DNA from: Siphonodentalium dalli | Taxonomy: Eukaryota > Mollusca > Scaphopoda > Gadilida > Siphonodentaliidae | Assembly: GCA_032622095.1 (NCBI GenBank) | Contig: CP136063.1 | Span: 273,351,426-273,415,425 of the forward strand | Direction: 5' to 3' | DNA length: 64,000 bases | Part shown: one piece after another, positions 27,089 to 41,500 of the stretch | Layout of the letters: each line of letters opens with the position of its first letter | How positions within the stretch are numbered: position 1 is the first letter of the stretch | Program-made: the position numbers and the translations under genes | Notes under the pieces: model-generated | The model's input: the letters and a program-made list of their open reading frames with translations, nothing else | Databases searched by the model: none | Told to the model about the DNA's origin: nothing

Positions 27089-29047
27089 ATGAGCGTTCTT
27101 TATTTGTAACATACCAGGAATAGACTAACAATGAACGCTCTTTATTTGTAACATACCAGGAATAGACTAACAATGAGCATTCTGTGTTGGTTACATACCA
27201 CGAATAAGACGAGCAATGAACGCACTTTATTTGTAACATACCAGGAATAGATTAGCAATGAACGCTCTTTATTTGTAACATACCAGGAATAGACAAACAA
27301 TGAACGCTCTGTATTTGTAACATACCAGGAATAGATAGACAATTAAAGCTCTTTATTTGTAACATACCAGGAATAAGACTAACAATGAACGCTCATTATT
27401 GGTATGTGAATGATCTTTATTTGTAACATACCATGAATAAGACTAACAATGGACGTACTTTGTTGGTTACATACCAGGAATAAGACAGGCAATGAACGCT
27501 CTTTATTTGTAACATACCATGAATAAGACTAGCAATGGACGTTCTTTGTTGGTTAAATACCAGGAATAAGACTAGCAATGAACGCTCTTTATTTGTAACA
27601 TACCAGGAGTAAGACTAACAATGAACGCTCTTTATTGGTAACATACCAGGAGTAAGACTAACAATGGACGTTCTTTGTTGGTTACATACCAGGGATAAGA
27701 CTAGCAATGAACGCTCTTTATTTGTAACATACCATGAATAAGACTAACAATGGACGTTCTTTGTTGGTTACATACCAGGAATAAGACTAGCACTGAACGC
27801 TCTTTATTTGTAACATATCAGGAGTAAGACTAACAATGAACGCTCTTTATTTGTAACTTACCAAGAGTAAGACTAACAATGGACGTTATTTGTAACATAC
27901 AATGATCAAGACTAACAATGAACGGTCTTTATTGGTAACAAACTATACATAGACTAACAATGAACGCTCTTTATGTGTAACATACCAGGAATAAGACTAC
28001 CGATGGACGTTCTTTGTCGGTTACATACCAGGAATAGACTAACAATAAACGCTCTTTGTTTGTAACATACCAGGAATAGACTAACAATGAACGCTCTTTA
28101 TTTGTAACATACCAGGAATAAGACTAACAATGAATGATCTTTATTGGTAACATACCAGGAATAGACTAACAATGAACGCTCATTATTGGTTATTTACCAG
28201 GAGGTGACTAACAGAGAACGCTCTTTATTTGTAACATACCATGAATAAGACTAACAATGGACGTTCTTTGTTGGTTACATACCAGGAATAGACTAACAAT
28301 GAACGCTCTTTATTTGTAACATACCAGGAATAAGACTAACAATGAGCGTTCTTTATTTGTAACATACCAGGAATAGACTAACAATGAACGCTCTTAATTT
28401 GTAACATACCAGGAATAGACTAACAATGGGTATTCTATATTGGTAACATACCAGGAGTAAGACTAACAATGAACGCTCTTTATTTATAACATACCAGGAA
28501 TAGACTAACAATGAGCGTTCTTCATTTGTAACATACCAGGAGTAAGACTAACAATGAACGCTCTTTATTTTTAACATACCAGGAATAGACTATATAGCAA
28601 TGAGCGTTCTTTATTTGTAACATACTAGGAATAGACTAACAATGAACGCTCTTTATTTGTAACATACCAGGAATAGACTAACAATGAACGTTCTTTATTT
28701 GTAACATACCTGGAATAAGACTAACAATGGACGTTCTTTATTTGTAACATACCAGTAATAGACTAACAATGAGCGTTCTTTATTTGTAACATACCAGGAA
28801 TAAGACTAGCAATGAACGTTCTGTATTTGTAACATACCAGGAATAGACTAGCAATGAACGCTCTTTATTTGTAACATACCAGGAATAGACTAACAATGGA
28901 CGTTCTTTATTTGTAACATACCAGGAATAGACTAACAATGGAGGTTCTTTATGTGTAACATACCAGGAATAGACTAACAATGAGCGTTCTTTATTTGTAA
29001 CATACCAGGAATAAGACCAACAATGGACGTTCTTTATTTGTAACATA

Positions 29048-32000
29048 TCAGGAATAGACTATCAATGGACACTCTTTATTTGTAACGTACCAGGAATATA
29101 CTAGCAATGAACGCTCTTTGTTTGTAACATACCATGAATAGACTAGCAATGAACGCTTTTTATTTGTTACATACAAGTAATAGACTAAAAATGAGCGTTC
29201 GTTATTTGTAACATACCATGAATAGACTAACAATGAACGCTCTTTATTTGTAACATACCAGGAATAGACTAGCAATGAACGCTCTTTATGTGTAACATAC
29301 CAGGAATATACTAACAATGATCGTTCGTTATTTGTAACATACCATGAATATACTAGCAATGAGCGTTCTTTATTTGTAACATACCAGGAATAGACTAACA
29401 ATGAACGCTCTTTATTTGTAACATACCAGGAATAGACTAACAATGAGCGTTCTTTATTTGTAACATACCAGGAATAGACTAACAATGAACGCTCTTTATT
29501 TGTAACATACCAGGAATAGACTAACAATGAGCATTCTGTGTTGGTTACATACCACGAATAAGACGAGCAATGAACGCACTTTATTTGTAACATACCAGGA
29601 ATAGATTAGCAATGAACGCTCTTTATTTGTAACATACCAGGAATAGACAAACAATGAACGCTCTGTATTTGTAACATACCAGGAATAGATAGACAATTAA
29701 CGCTCTTTATTTGTAACATACCAGGAATAAGACTAACAATGAACGCTCATTATTGGTATGTGAATGATCTTTATTTGTAACATACCATGAATAAGACTAA
29801 CAATGGACGTACTTTGTTGGTTACATACCAGGAATAAGACAGGCAATGAACGCTCTTTATTTGTAACATACCATGAATAAGACTAGCAATGGACGTTCTT
29901 TGTTGGTTAAATACCAGGAATAAGACTAGCAATGAACGCTCTTTATTTGTAACATACCAGGAGTAAGACTAACAATGAACGCTCTTTATTGTTAACATAC
30001 CAGGAGTAAGACTAACAATGGACGTTCTTTGTTGGTTACATACCAGGGATAAGACTAGCAATGAACGCTCTTTATTTGTAACATACCATGAATAAGACTA
30101 ACAATGGACGTTCTTTGTTGGTTACATACCAGGAATAAGACTAGCACTGCACGCTCTTTATTTGTAACATATCAGGAGTAAGACTAACAATGAACGCTCT
30201 TTATTTGTAACTTACCAAGAGTAAGACTAACAATGGACGTTATTTGTTGTTTACATACCAGGGATAAGACTAGCAATGAACGCTCTTTATTTGTAACATG
30301 CAATGAATAAGACTAACAATTGACGTTCTTTGTTGGTTACATACCAGAAATAAGACTAGCAATGAACGCTCTTTATTTTTAACATACCATGAATAAGACT
30401 AACAATGGACGTTCTTTGTTGGTTACATACCAGGATTAAGACTAGCAATGAACGCTCTTTATTTGTAACATACAATGAGTAAGACTAACTATGAACGCGC
30501 TTTATTTGTAACATACCAGGAATAAACCAACAATGGACGTTCTTTGTTGGTTACATACCAGGAATAGATTAACAGTGAACGCTCTTTATTTGTAACATAC
30601 CATGAATAAGACTAACAATGGACGTTCTTTGTTGGTTACATACCAGGAGTAAGACTATCAATGAGCGTTCTTTATTTGTAACATACAAGGAATAGACTAA
30701 CAATGAACGCTCTTTATTAGTAACATACCAGGAATAAGACTAACAATGAGCGTTCGCTATTTGTAACATACCAGGAATAAGACTAACAATGAGCGTTCTT
30801 TATTTGTAACATACCATGACTAAGACTGACAATGAACGGTATTTATTGGTAACATACAATGAGTAGACTTACAATGAACGCTCTTTATGTGTAACATACC
30901 AGGAATAAGACTAACAATGAACGATCTTTATTTGTAACATACCATGAATATACTAACGTGGAACGCTCTTTATTTCTAACATACCATGACTAATACTAAC
31001 AATGAACGGTCTTATTTTTAACATACAATGAGTAAGACTAACATTGAACGCTCTGTATTTGTAACATACCAGGCATAAGACTAACAATGAACGATCTTTA
31101 TTTGTAACATACCATGAATATACTAACAATGAACGCTTTTTATGTGTATCATACCAGGAATAAGACTAACAATGAACGCTCTTTATTTGTAACATACCAT
31201 GAACAAGAATAACAATGGACGGTCTTTATTTGTAACATACCACGAATAGACTAACAATGAACGCTCTTCAATTGTAACATACCAGGAATAGACTAACAAT
31301 GAACGCTCTTTATTTGTAACATACCAGGAATAGACTAACAATGAACGCTCTTTATTTGTAACATACCAGGGATAGACCAACAATTAACGCTCTTTATTTG
31401 TAATATACCATGAATAGACTAACAATGAACGTTCTTTATTTGTAACATACCATGAATAAACTAACAATGAACGTTCTTTATTTGTAACATAACATGAATA
31501 GACTAGCAATGAACGCTCTTTATTAGTAACATACCAGGAATATAATAACAATGAACGCTCTTTATTTGTAACATACCAGGAATAGACTAACAATGAACGC
31601 TCTTTATTTGGAACATACCATGAATAGACTAAAAATGAACGTTCTTTATTTGTAACATACCAGGAATAGAGTAACAATGAACGCTCTTTATTTGTAACAT
31701 ACCAGGAATAGACTAACAATGAACGCTCTTTATTTGTAACTAACCAGGAATAGACTAACAATGAACGTTCTTTATTTGTAACATACCAGGAATAGACTAA
31801 CAATGAGCGTTCTTTATTTGTAGCATATTAGGAGTAAGACTAACAATGAAAGTTCTTTATTTTTAACATACAATGAGTAAGACTAACAATGAACGCTCTA
31901 TATTTGTAACATACCAGGCATAAGACTAACAATGAACGATCTTTATTTGTAACATACCATGAATATATTAACAATGAACGCTTTTTATGTGTATCATACC

Positions 32001-34119
32001 AGGAATAAGACTAACAATGAACGCTCTTTATTTGTAACATACCATGAATAAGAATAACAATGGACGGTCTGTATTTGTAACATACCACGAATAGACTAAC
32101 AATGAACGCTCTTTAATTGTAACATACCAGGATTAATAACGCTGCACCAGCTCACAAAAGAAACCATCCAACAATAAAGACCAATGAACGCTCTTTATTT
32201 GTAACATACCAGGAATAGACTAACAATGAACGCTCTTTATTTGTAACATACCAGGGATAGACTAACAATTTACGCTCTTTATTTGTAATATACCATGAAT
32301 AGACTAACAATGAACGTTCTTTATTTGTAACAAACCAGGAATAGACTAACTATGAGCGTTCTTTATTTGTAACATACCAGGAGTAAGACTAACAATGAGC
32401 GTTATTTATATGTAACATACCAGTAATATACTATCGATCAACGCTCTTTATATGTAACATACCAGGAGTAAGGCTAACAATGAGCGTTCTTTATTTTTAA
32501 CATACCAGGAATAAGATTAACAATGAGCGATCTTTATTTGTAACATACCATGCATTTTCTAACAAGGAACGCTCTTTATTGGTAATATACAATGAGTAGA
32601 GTAACAATGAACGCTCTTTATGTGTAATAAACCAGGAATAAGACTAACAATGCACGATCATTATTTGTAACATACCATGAATATACTAACAAGGAACGCT
32701 CTTTATTTGTAACATACCAGGAATAGACTAACAATGAGCGTTCTTTATTGGTAACATACCAGGAGTAAGACTAACAATGAACGCTCTTTATTTAAAACAT
32801 ATCAGGAATAGACTAACAATGAGCGTTCTTTATTTGTAACATACAAGGAGTAAGACTAACAATGAACGCTCTTTATTTGTAACATACCAGGAATAAGACT
32901 AACAATGAACGATCTTTATTTGTAACATGCCATGAATATACTAACAAGGAACGCTCTTTATTTGTAACATACAATGATCAAGACTAACAATGAACGGTCT
33001 TTATTGGTAACAAACTATACATAGACTAACAATGAACGCTCTTTATGTGTAACATACCAGGAATAAGACTACCGATGGACGTTCTTTGTCGGTTACATAC
33101 CAGGAATAGACTAACAATAAACGCTCTTTGTTTGTAACATACCAGGAATAGACTAACAATGAACGCTCTTTATTTGTAACATACCAGGAATAAGACTAAC
33201 AATGAATGATCTTTATTGGTAACATACCAGGAATAGACTAACAATGAACGCTCATTATTGGTTATTTACCAGGAGGTGACTAACAGAGAACGCTCTTTAT
33301 TTGTAACATACCATGAATAAGACTAACAATGGACGTTCTTTGTTGGTTACATACCAGGAATAGACTAACAATGAACGCTCTTTATTTGTAACATACCAGG
33401 AATAAGACTAACAATGAGCGTTCTTTATTTGTAACATACCAGGAATAGACTAACAATGAACGCTCTTTATTTGTAACATACCAGGAATAGACTAACAATG
33501 GGTATTCTATATTGGTAACATACCAGGAGTAAGACTAACAATGAACGCTCTTTATTTATAACATACCAGGAATAGACTAACAATGAGCGTTCTTCATTTG
33601 TAACATACCAGGAGTAAGACTAACAATGAACGCTCTTTATTTTTAACATACCAGGAATAGACTATATAGCAATGAGCGTTCTTTATTTGTAACATACTAG
33701 GAATAGACTAACAATGAACGCTCTTTATTTGTAACATACCAGGAATAGACTAACAATGAACGTTCTTTATTTGTAACATACCTAGAATAAGACTAACAAT
33801 GGACGTTCTTTATTTGTAACATACCAGTAATAGACTAACAATGAGCGTTCTTTATTTGTAACATACCAGGAATAAGACTAGCAATGAACGTTCTGTATTT
33901 GTAACATACCAGGAATAGACTAGCAATGAACGCTCTTTATTTGTAACATACCAGGAATAGACTAACAATGGACGTTCTTTATTTGTAACATACCAGGAAT
34001 AGACTAACAATGGAGGTTCTTTATGTGTAACATACCAGGAATAGACTAACAATGAGCGTTCTTTATTTGTAACATACCAGGAATAAGACCAACAATGGAC
34101 GTTCTTTATTTGTAACATA
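29048..34119 (+). repeat. P2: 5,072-bp higher-order repeat block
   Basis: Same order and length as P1, with segment L at 32131 and half-monomer at 29757. It carries private single-base differences, such as TAACTAACC for TAACTTACC near 31739. That change lengthens the minus-strand open frame at 31384-31803 compared with P1, showing how easily these frames change. Confidence 0.9.
32131..32182 (+). repeat. Segment L, copy 5 (P2)
   Basis: Identical to copy 1 by eye. It is 11,811 bp after copy 4, one P plus Q period. Confidence 0.85.
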
Positions 34120-37100
34120 TCAGGAATAGACTATCAATGGACACTCTTTATTTGTAACGTACCAGGAATATACTAGCAATGAACGCTCTTTGTTTGTAAC
34201 ATACCATGAATAGACTAGCAATGAACGCTTTTTATTTGTTACATACAAGTAATAGACTAAAAATGAGCGTTCGTTATTTGTAACATACCATGAATAGACT
34301 AACAATGAACGCTCTTTATTTGTAACATACCAGGAATAGACTAGCAATGAACGCTCTTTATGTGTAACATACCAGGAATATACTAACAATGATCGTTCGT
34401 TATTTGTAACATACCATGAATATACTAGCAATGAGCGTTCTTTATTTGTAACATACCAGGAATAGACTAACAATGAACGCTCTTTATTTGTAACATACCA
34501 GGAATAGACTAACAATGAGCGTTCTTTATTTGTAACATACCAGGAATAGACTAACAATGAACGCTCTTTATTTGTAACATACCAGGAATAGACTAACAAT
34601 GAGCATTCTGTGTTGGTTACATACCACGAATAAGACGAGCAATGAACGCACTTTATTTGTAACATACCAGGAATAGATTAGCAATGAACGCTCTTTATTT
34701 GTAACATACCAGGAATAGACAAACAATGAACGCTCTGTATTTGTAACATACCAGGAATAGATAGACAATTAACGCTCTTTATTTGTAACATACCAGGAAT
34801 AAGACTAACAATGAACGCTCATTATTGGTATGTGAATGATCTTTATTTGTAACATACCATGAATAAGACTAACAATGGACGTACTTTGTTGGTTACATAC
34901 CAGGAATAAGACAGGCAATGAACGCTCTTTATTTGTAACATACCATGAATAAGACTAGCAATGGACGTTCTTTGTTGGTTAAATACCAGGAATAAGACTA
35001 GCAATGAACGCTCTTTATTTGTAACATACCAGGAGTAAGACTAACAATGAACGCTCTTTATTGGTAACATACCAGGAGTAAGACTAACAATGGACGTTCT
35101 TTGTTGGTTACATACCAGGGATAAGACTAGCAATGAACGCTCTTTATTTGTAACATACCATGAATAAGACTAACAATGGACGTTCTTTGTTGGTTACATA
35201 CCAGGAATAAGACTAGCACTGAACGCTCTTTATTTGTAACATATCAGGAGTAAGACTAACAATGAACGCTCTTTATTTGTAACTTACCAAGAGTAAGACT
35301 AACAATGGACGTTATTTGTTGTTTACATACCAGGGATAAGACTAGCAATGAACGCTCTTTATTTGTAACATGCAATGAATAAGACTAACAATTGACGTTC
35401 TTTGTTGGTTACATACCAGAAATAAGACTAGCAATGAACGCTCTTTATTTTTAACATACCATGAATAAGACTAACAATGGACGTTCTTTGTTGGTTACAT
35501 ACCAGGATAAAGACTAGCAATGAACGCTCTTTATTTGTAACATACAATGAGTAAGACTAACTATGAACGCGCTTTATTTGTAACATACCAGGAATAAACC
35601 AACAATGGACGTTCTTTGTTGGTTACATACCAGGAATAGATTAACAGTGAACGCTCTTTATTTGTAACATACCATGAATAAGACTAACAATGGACGTTCT
35701 TTGTTGGTTACATACCAGGAGTAAGACTATCAATGAGCGTTCTTTATTTGTAACATACAAGGAATAGACTAACAATGAACGCTCTTTATTAGTAACATAC
35801 CAGGAATAAGACTAACAATGAGCGTTCGCTATTTGTAACATACCAGGAATAAGACTAACAATGAGCGTTCTTTATTTGTAACATACCATGACTAAGACTG
35901 ACAATGAACGGTATTTATTGGTAACATACAATGAGTAGACTTACAATGAACGCTCTTTATGTGTAACATACCAGGAATAAGACTAACAATGAACGATCTT
36001 TATTTGTAACATACCATGAATATACTAACGTGGAACGCTCTTTATTTCTAACATACCATGACTAATACTAACAATGAACGGTCTTATTTTTAACATACAA
36101 TGAGTAAGACTAACATTGAACGCTCTGTATTTGTAACATACCAGGCATAAGACTAACAATGAACGATCTTTATTTGTAACATACCATGAATATACTAACA
36201 ATGAACGCTTTTTATGTGTATCATACCAGGAATAAGACTAACAATGAACGCTCTTTATTTGTAACATACCATGAACAAGAATAACAATGGACGGTCTTTA
36301 TTTGTAACATACCACGAATAGACTAACAATGAACGCTCTTCAATTGTAACATACCAGGAATAGACTAACAATGAACGCTCTTTATTTGTAACATACCAGG
36401 AATAGACTAACAATGAACGCTCTTTATTTGTAACTTACCAGGGATAGACCAACAATTAACGCTCTTTATTTGTAATATACCATGAATAGACTAACAATGA
36501 ACGTTCTTTATTTGTAACATACCATGAATAAACTAACAATGAACGTTCTTTATTTGTAACATACCAGGAATAAGACAAACAATGAACGCTCTTTATTTGT
36601 AACATACCAGGAATAGTCTTACAATGAACGCTCTTTATTTGTAACATAACATGAATAGACTAGCAATGAACGCTCTTTATTAGTAACATACCAGGAATAT
36701 AATAACAATGAATGCTCTTTATTTGTAACATACCAGGAACAGACTAACAATGAACGCTCTTTATTTGGAACATACCATGAATAGACTAAAAATGAACGTT
36801 CTTTATTTGTAACATACCAGGAATAGAGTAACAATGAACGCTCTTTATTTGTAACATACCAGGAATAGACTAACAATGAACGCTCTTTATTTGTAACTTA
36901 CCAGGAATAGACTAACAATGAACGTTCTTTATTTGTAACATACCAGGAATAGACTAACAATGAGCGTTCTTTATTTGTAGCATATTAGGAGTAAGACTAA
37001 CAATGAAAGTTCTTTATTTTTAACATACAATGAGTCAGACTAACAATGCACGCTCTATATTTGTAACATACCAGGCATAAGACTAACAATGAACGATCTT

Positions 37101-38583
37101 TATTTGTAACATACCATGAATACATTAACAATGAACGCTTTTTATGTGTATCATACCAGGAATAAGACTAACAATGAACGCTCTTTATTTGTAACATACC
37201 ATGAATAAGAATAACAATGGACGGTCTTTATTTGTAACATACCACGAATAGACTAACAATGAACGCTCTTTAATTGTAACATACCAGGAATAGACTAACA
37301 ATGAACGCTCTTTATTTGTAACACACCAGGAATAGACTAACAATGAACGCTCTTTATTTGTAACATACCAGGGATAGACTAACAATTTACGCTCTTTATT
37401 TGTAATATACCATGCATAGACTAACAATGAACGTTCTTTATTTGTAACAAACCAGGAATAGACTAACTATGAGCGTTCTTTATTTGTAACATACCAGGAG
37501 TAAGACTAGCAATGAACACTCTTTATTTGTAACATACCAGGAGTAAGACTAACAATGAGCGTTCTTTATATGTAACATACCAGTAATATACTATCTATCA
37601 ACGCTCTTTATTTGTAACATACCAGGAATAGATAAACAATTAACGCTCTTTATTTGTAACATACCAGGAATAAGACTAACAATGAACGCTCATTATTGGT
37701 ATGTGAATGATCTTTATTTGTAACATACCATGAATAAGACTAACAATGGACGTACTTTGTTGGTTACATACCAGGAATAAGACAGGCAATGAACGCTCTT
37801 TATTTGTAACATACCATGAATAAGACTAGCAATGGACGTTCTTTGTTGGTTAAATACCAGGAATAAGACTAGCAATGAACGCTCTTTATTTGTAACATAC
37901 CAGGAGTAAGACTAACAATGAACGCTCTTTATTGGTAACATACCAGGAGTAAGACTAACAATGGACGTTCTTTGTTGGTTACATACCAGGGATAAGACTA
38001 GCAATGAACGCTCTTTATTTGTAACATACCATGAATAAGACTAACAATGGACGTTCTTTGTTGGTTACATACCAGGAATAAGACTAGCAATGAACGCTCT
38101 TTATTTGTAACATATCAGGAGTAAGACTAACAATGAACGCTCTTTATTTGTAACTTACCAAGAGTAAGACTAACAATGGACGTTATTTGTTGTTTACATA
38201 CCAGGGATAAGACTAGCAATGAACGCTCTTTATTTGTAACATGCAATGAATAAGACTAACAATTGACGTTCTTTGTTGGTTACATACCAGAAATAAGACT
38301 AGCAATGAACGCTCTTTAATTTTAACATACCAGGAATAAGACTAACAATGGACGTTCTTCAATTGTAACATACCAGGAATAGACTAACAATGAACGCTCT
38401 TTATTTGTAACATATCAGGAATAGACTAACAATGGACGTTCTTTATTTGTAACATACCAGGAAAAGACTAACAATGGAGGTTCTTTATGTGTAACATACC
38501 AGGAATAGACTAACAATGAGCGTTCTTTATTTGTAACATACCAGGAATAAGACCAACAATGGACGTTCTTTATTTGTAACATA
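34120..38583 (+). repeat. Q2: shortened Q block, 4,464 bp
   Basis: It matches Q1 through the missing-L zone and the second half-monomer (37700; offset 3,580 from the block start, as in Q1). Near 38405 it jumps directly to the AACATATCAGGAATAGAC type of monomer just ahead of the next block. It therefore lacks the doublet, the truncated monomer and the third cycle, 2,275 bp less than Q1. Confidence 0.85.
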
Positions 38584-41500
38584 TCAGGAATAGACTATCA
38601 ATGGACACTCTTTATTTGTAACGTACCAGGAATATACTAGCAATGAACGCTCTTTGTTTGTAACATACCATGAATAGACTAGCAATGAACGCTTTTTATT
38701 TGTTACATACAAGTAATAGACTAAAAATGAGCGTTCGTTATTTGTAACATACCATGAATAGACTAACAATGAACGCTCTTTATTTGTAACATACCAGGAA
38801 TAGACTAGCAATGAACGCTCTTTATGTGTAACATACCAGGAATATACTAACAATGATCGTTCGTTATTTGTAACATACCATGAATATACTAGCAATGAGC
38901 GTTCTTTATTTGTAACATACCAGGAATAGACTAACAATGAACGCTCTTTATTTGTAACATACCAGGAATAGACTAACAATGAGCGTTCTTTATTTGTAAC
39001 ATACCAGGAATAGACTAACAATGAACGCTCTTTATTTGTAACATACCAGGAATAGACTAACAATGAGCATTCTGTGTTGGTTACATACCACGAATAAGAC
39101 GAGCAATGAACGCACTTTATTTGTAACATACCAGGAATAGATTAGCAATGAACGCTCTTTATTTGTAACATACCAGGAATAGACAAACAATGAACGCTCT
39201 GTATTTGTAACATACCAGGAATAGATAGACAATTAACGCTCTTTATTTGTAACATACCAGGAATAAGACTAACAATGAACGCTCATTATTGGTATGTGAA
39301 TGATCTTTATTTGTAACATACCATGAATAAGACTAACAATGGACGTACTTTGTTGGTTACATACCAGGAATAAGACAGGCAATGAACGCTCTTTATTTGT
39401 AACATACCATGAATAAGACTAGCAATGGACGTTCTTTGTTGGTTAAATACCAGGAATAAGACTAGCAATGAACGCTCTTTATTTGTAACATACCAGGAGT
39501 AAGACTAACAATGAACGCTCTTTATTGGTAACATACCAGGAGTAAGACTAACAATGGACGTTCTTTGTTGGTTACATACCAGGGATAAGACTAGCAATGA
39601 ACGCTCTTTATTTGTAACATACCATGAATAAGACTAACAATGGACGTTCTTTGTTGGTTACATACCAGGAATAAGACTAGCACTGAACGCTCTTTATTTG
39701 TAACATATCAGGAGTAAGACTAACAATGAACGCTCTTTATTTGTAACTTACCAAGAGTAAGACTAACAATGGACGTTATTTGTTGTTTACATACCAGGGA
39801 TAAGACTAGCAATGAACGCTCTTTATTTGTAACATGCAATGAATAAGACTAACAATTGACGTTCTTTGTTGGTTACATACCAGAAATAAGACTAGCAATG
39901 AACGCTCTTTATTTTTAACATACCATGAATAAGACTAACAATGGACGTTCTTTGTTGGTTACATACCAGGATTAAGACTAGCAATGAACGCTCTTTATTT
40001 GTAACATACAATGAGTAAGACTAACTATGGACGCGCTTTATTTGTAACATACCAGGAATAAACCAACAATGGACGTTCTTTGTTGGTTACATACCAGGAA
40101 TAGATTAACAGTGAACGCTCTTTATTTGTAACATACCATGAATAAGACTAACAATGGACGTTCTTTGTTGGTTACATACCAGGAGTAAGACTATCAATGA
40201 GCGTTCTTTATTTGTAACATACAAGGAATAGACTAACAATGAACGCTCTTTATTAGTAACATACCAGGAATAAGACTAACAATGAGCGTTCGCTATTTGT
40301 AACATACCAGGAATAAGACTAACAATGAGCGTTCTTTATTTGTAACATACCATGACTAAGACTGACAATGAACGGTATTTATTGGTAACATACAATGAGT
40401 AGACTTACAATGAACGCTCTTTATGTGTAACATACCAGGAATAAGACTAACAATGAACGATCTTTATTTGTAACATACCATGAATATACTAACGTGGAAC
40501 GCTCTTTATTTCTAACATACCATGACTAATACTAACAATGAACGGTCTTATTTTTAACATACAATGAGTAAGACTAACATTGAACGCTCTGTATTTGTAA
40601 CATACCAGGCATAAGACTAACAATGAACGATCTTTATTTGTAACATACCATGAATATACTAACAATGAACGCTTTTTATGTGTATCATACCAGGAATAAG
40701 ACTAACAATGAACGCTCTTTATTTGTAACATACCATGAACAAGAATAACAATGGACGGTCTTTATTTGTAACATACCACGAATAGACTAACAATGAACGC
40801 TCTTCAATTGTAACATACCAGGAATAGACTAACAATGAACGCTCTTTATTTGTAACATACCAGGAATAGACTAACAATGAACGCTCTTTATTTGTAACAT
40901 ACCAGGGATAGACCAACAATTAACGCTCTTTATTTGTAATATACCATGAATAGACTAACAATGAACGTTCTTTATTTGTAACATACCATGAATAAACTAA
41001 CAATGAACGTTCTTTATTTGTAACATAACAAGAATAGACTAGCAATGAACGCTCTTTATTAGTAACATACCAGGAATATAATAACAATGAACGCTCTTTA
41101 TTTGTAACATACCAGGAATAGACTAACAATGAACGCTCTTTATTTGGAACATACCATGAATAGACTAAAAATGAACGTTCTTTATTTGTAACATACCAGG
41201 AATAGAGTAACAATGAACGCTCTTTATTTGTAACATACCAGGAATAGACTAACAATGAACGCTCTTTATTTGTAACTTACCAGGAATAGACTAACAATGA
41301 ACGTTCTTTATTTGTAACATACCAGGAATAGACTAACAATGAGCGTTCTTTATTTGTAGCATATTAGGAGTAAGACTAACAATGAAAGTTCTTTATTTTT
41401 AACATACAATGAGTAAGACTAACAATGAACGCTCTATATTTGTAACATACCAGGCATAAGACTAACAATGAACGATCTTTATTTGTAACATACCATGAAT

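Larger units (their letters stand above)
22309..29047 (+). repeat. Q1: 6,739-bp rearranged block
   Basis: The first 3.1 kb match a P block. The zone where L should lie (near 25470) has an ordinary monomer instead. At about 25805 the sequence jumps from the ACTATCTATCAACGC monomer into a GATAAACAATT monomer and starts a second, shortened cycle: half-monomer at 25889, jump near 26533, 14-bp doublet at 26817, 29-bp truncated monomer ending near 27074, a third half-monomer at 27403, and a jump near 27890. It then rejoins the P order to its end. Every junction recurs at the matching place in Q3. Confidence 0.85.
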
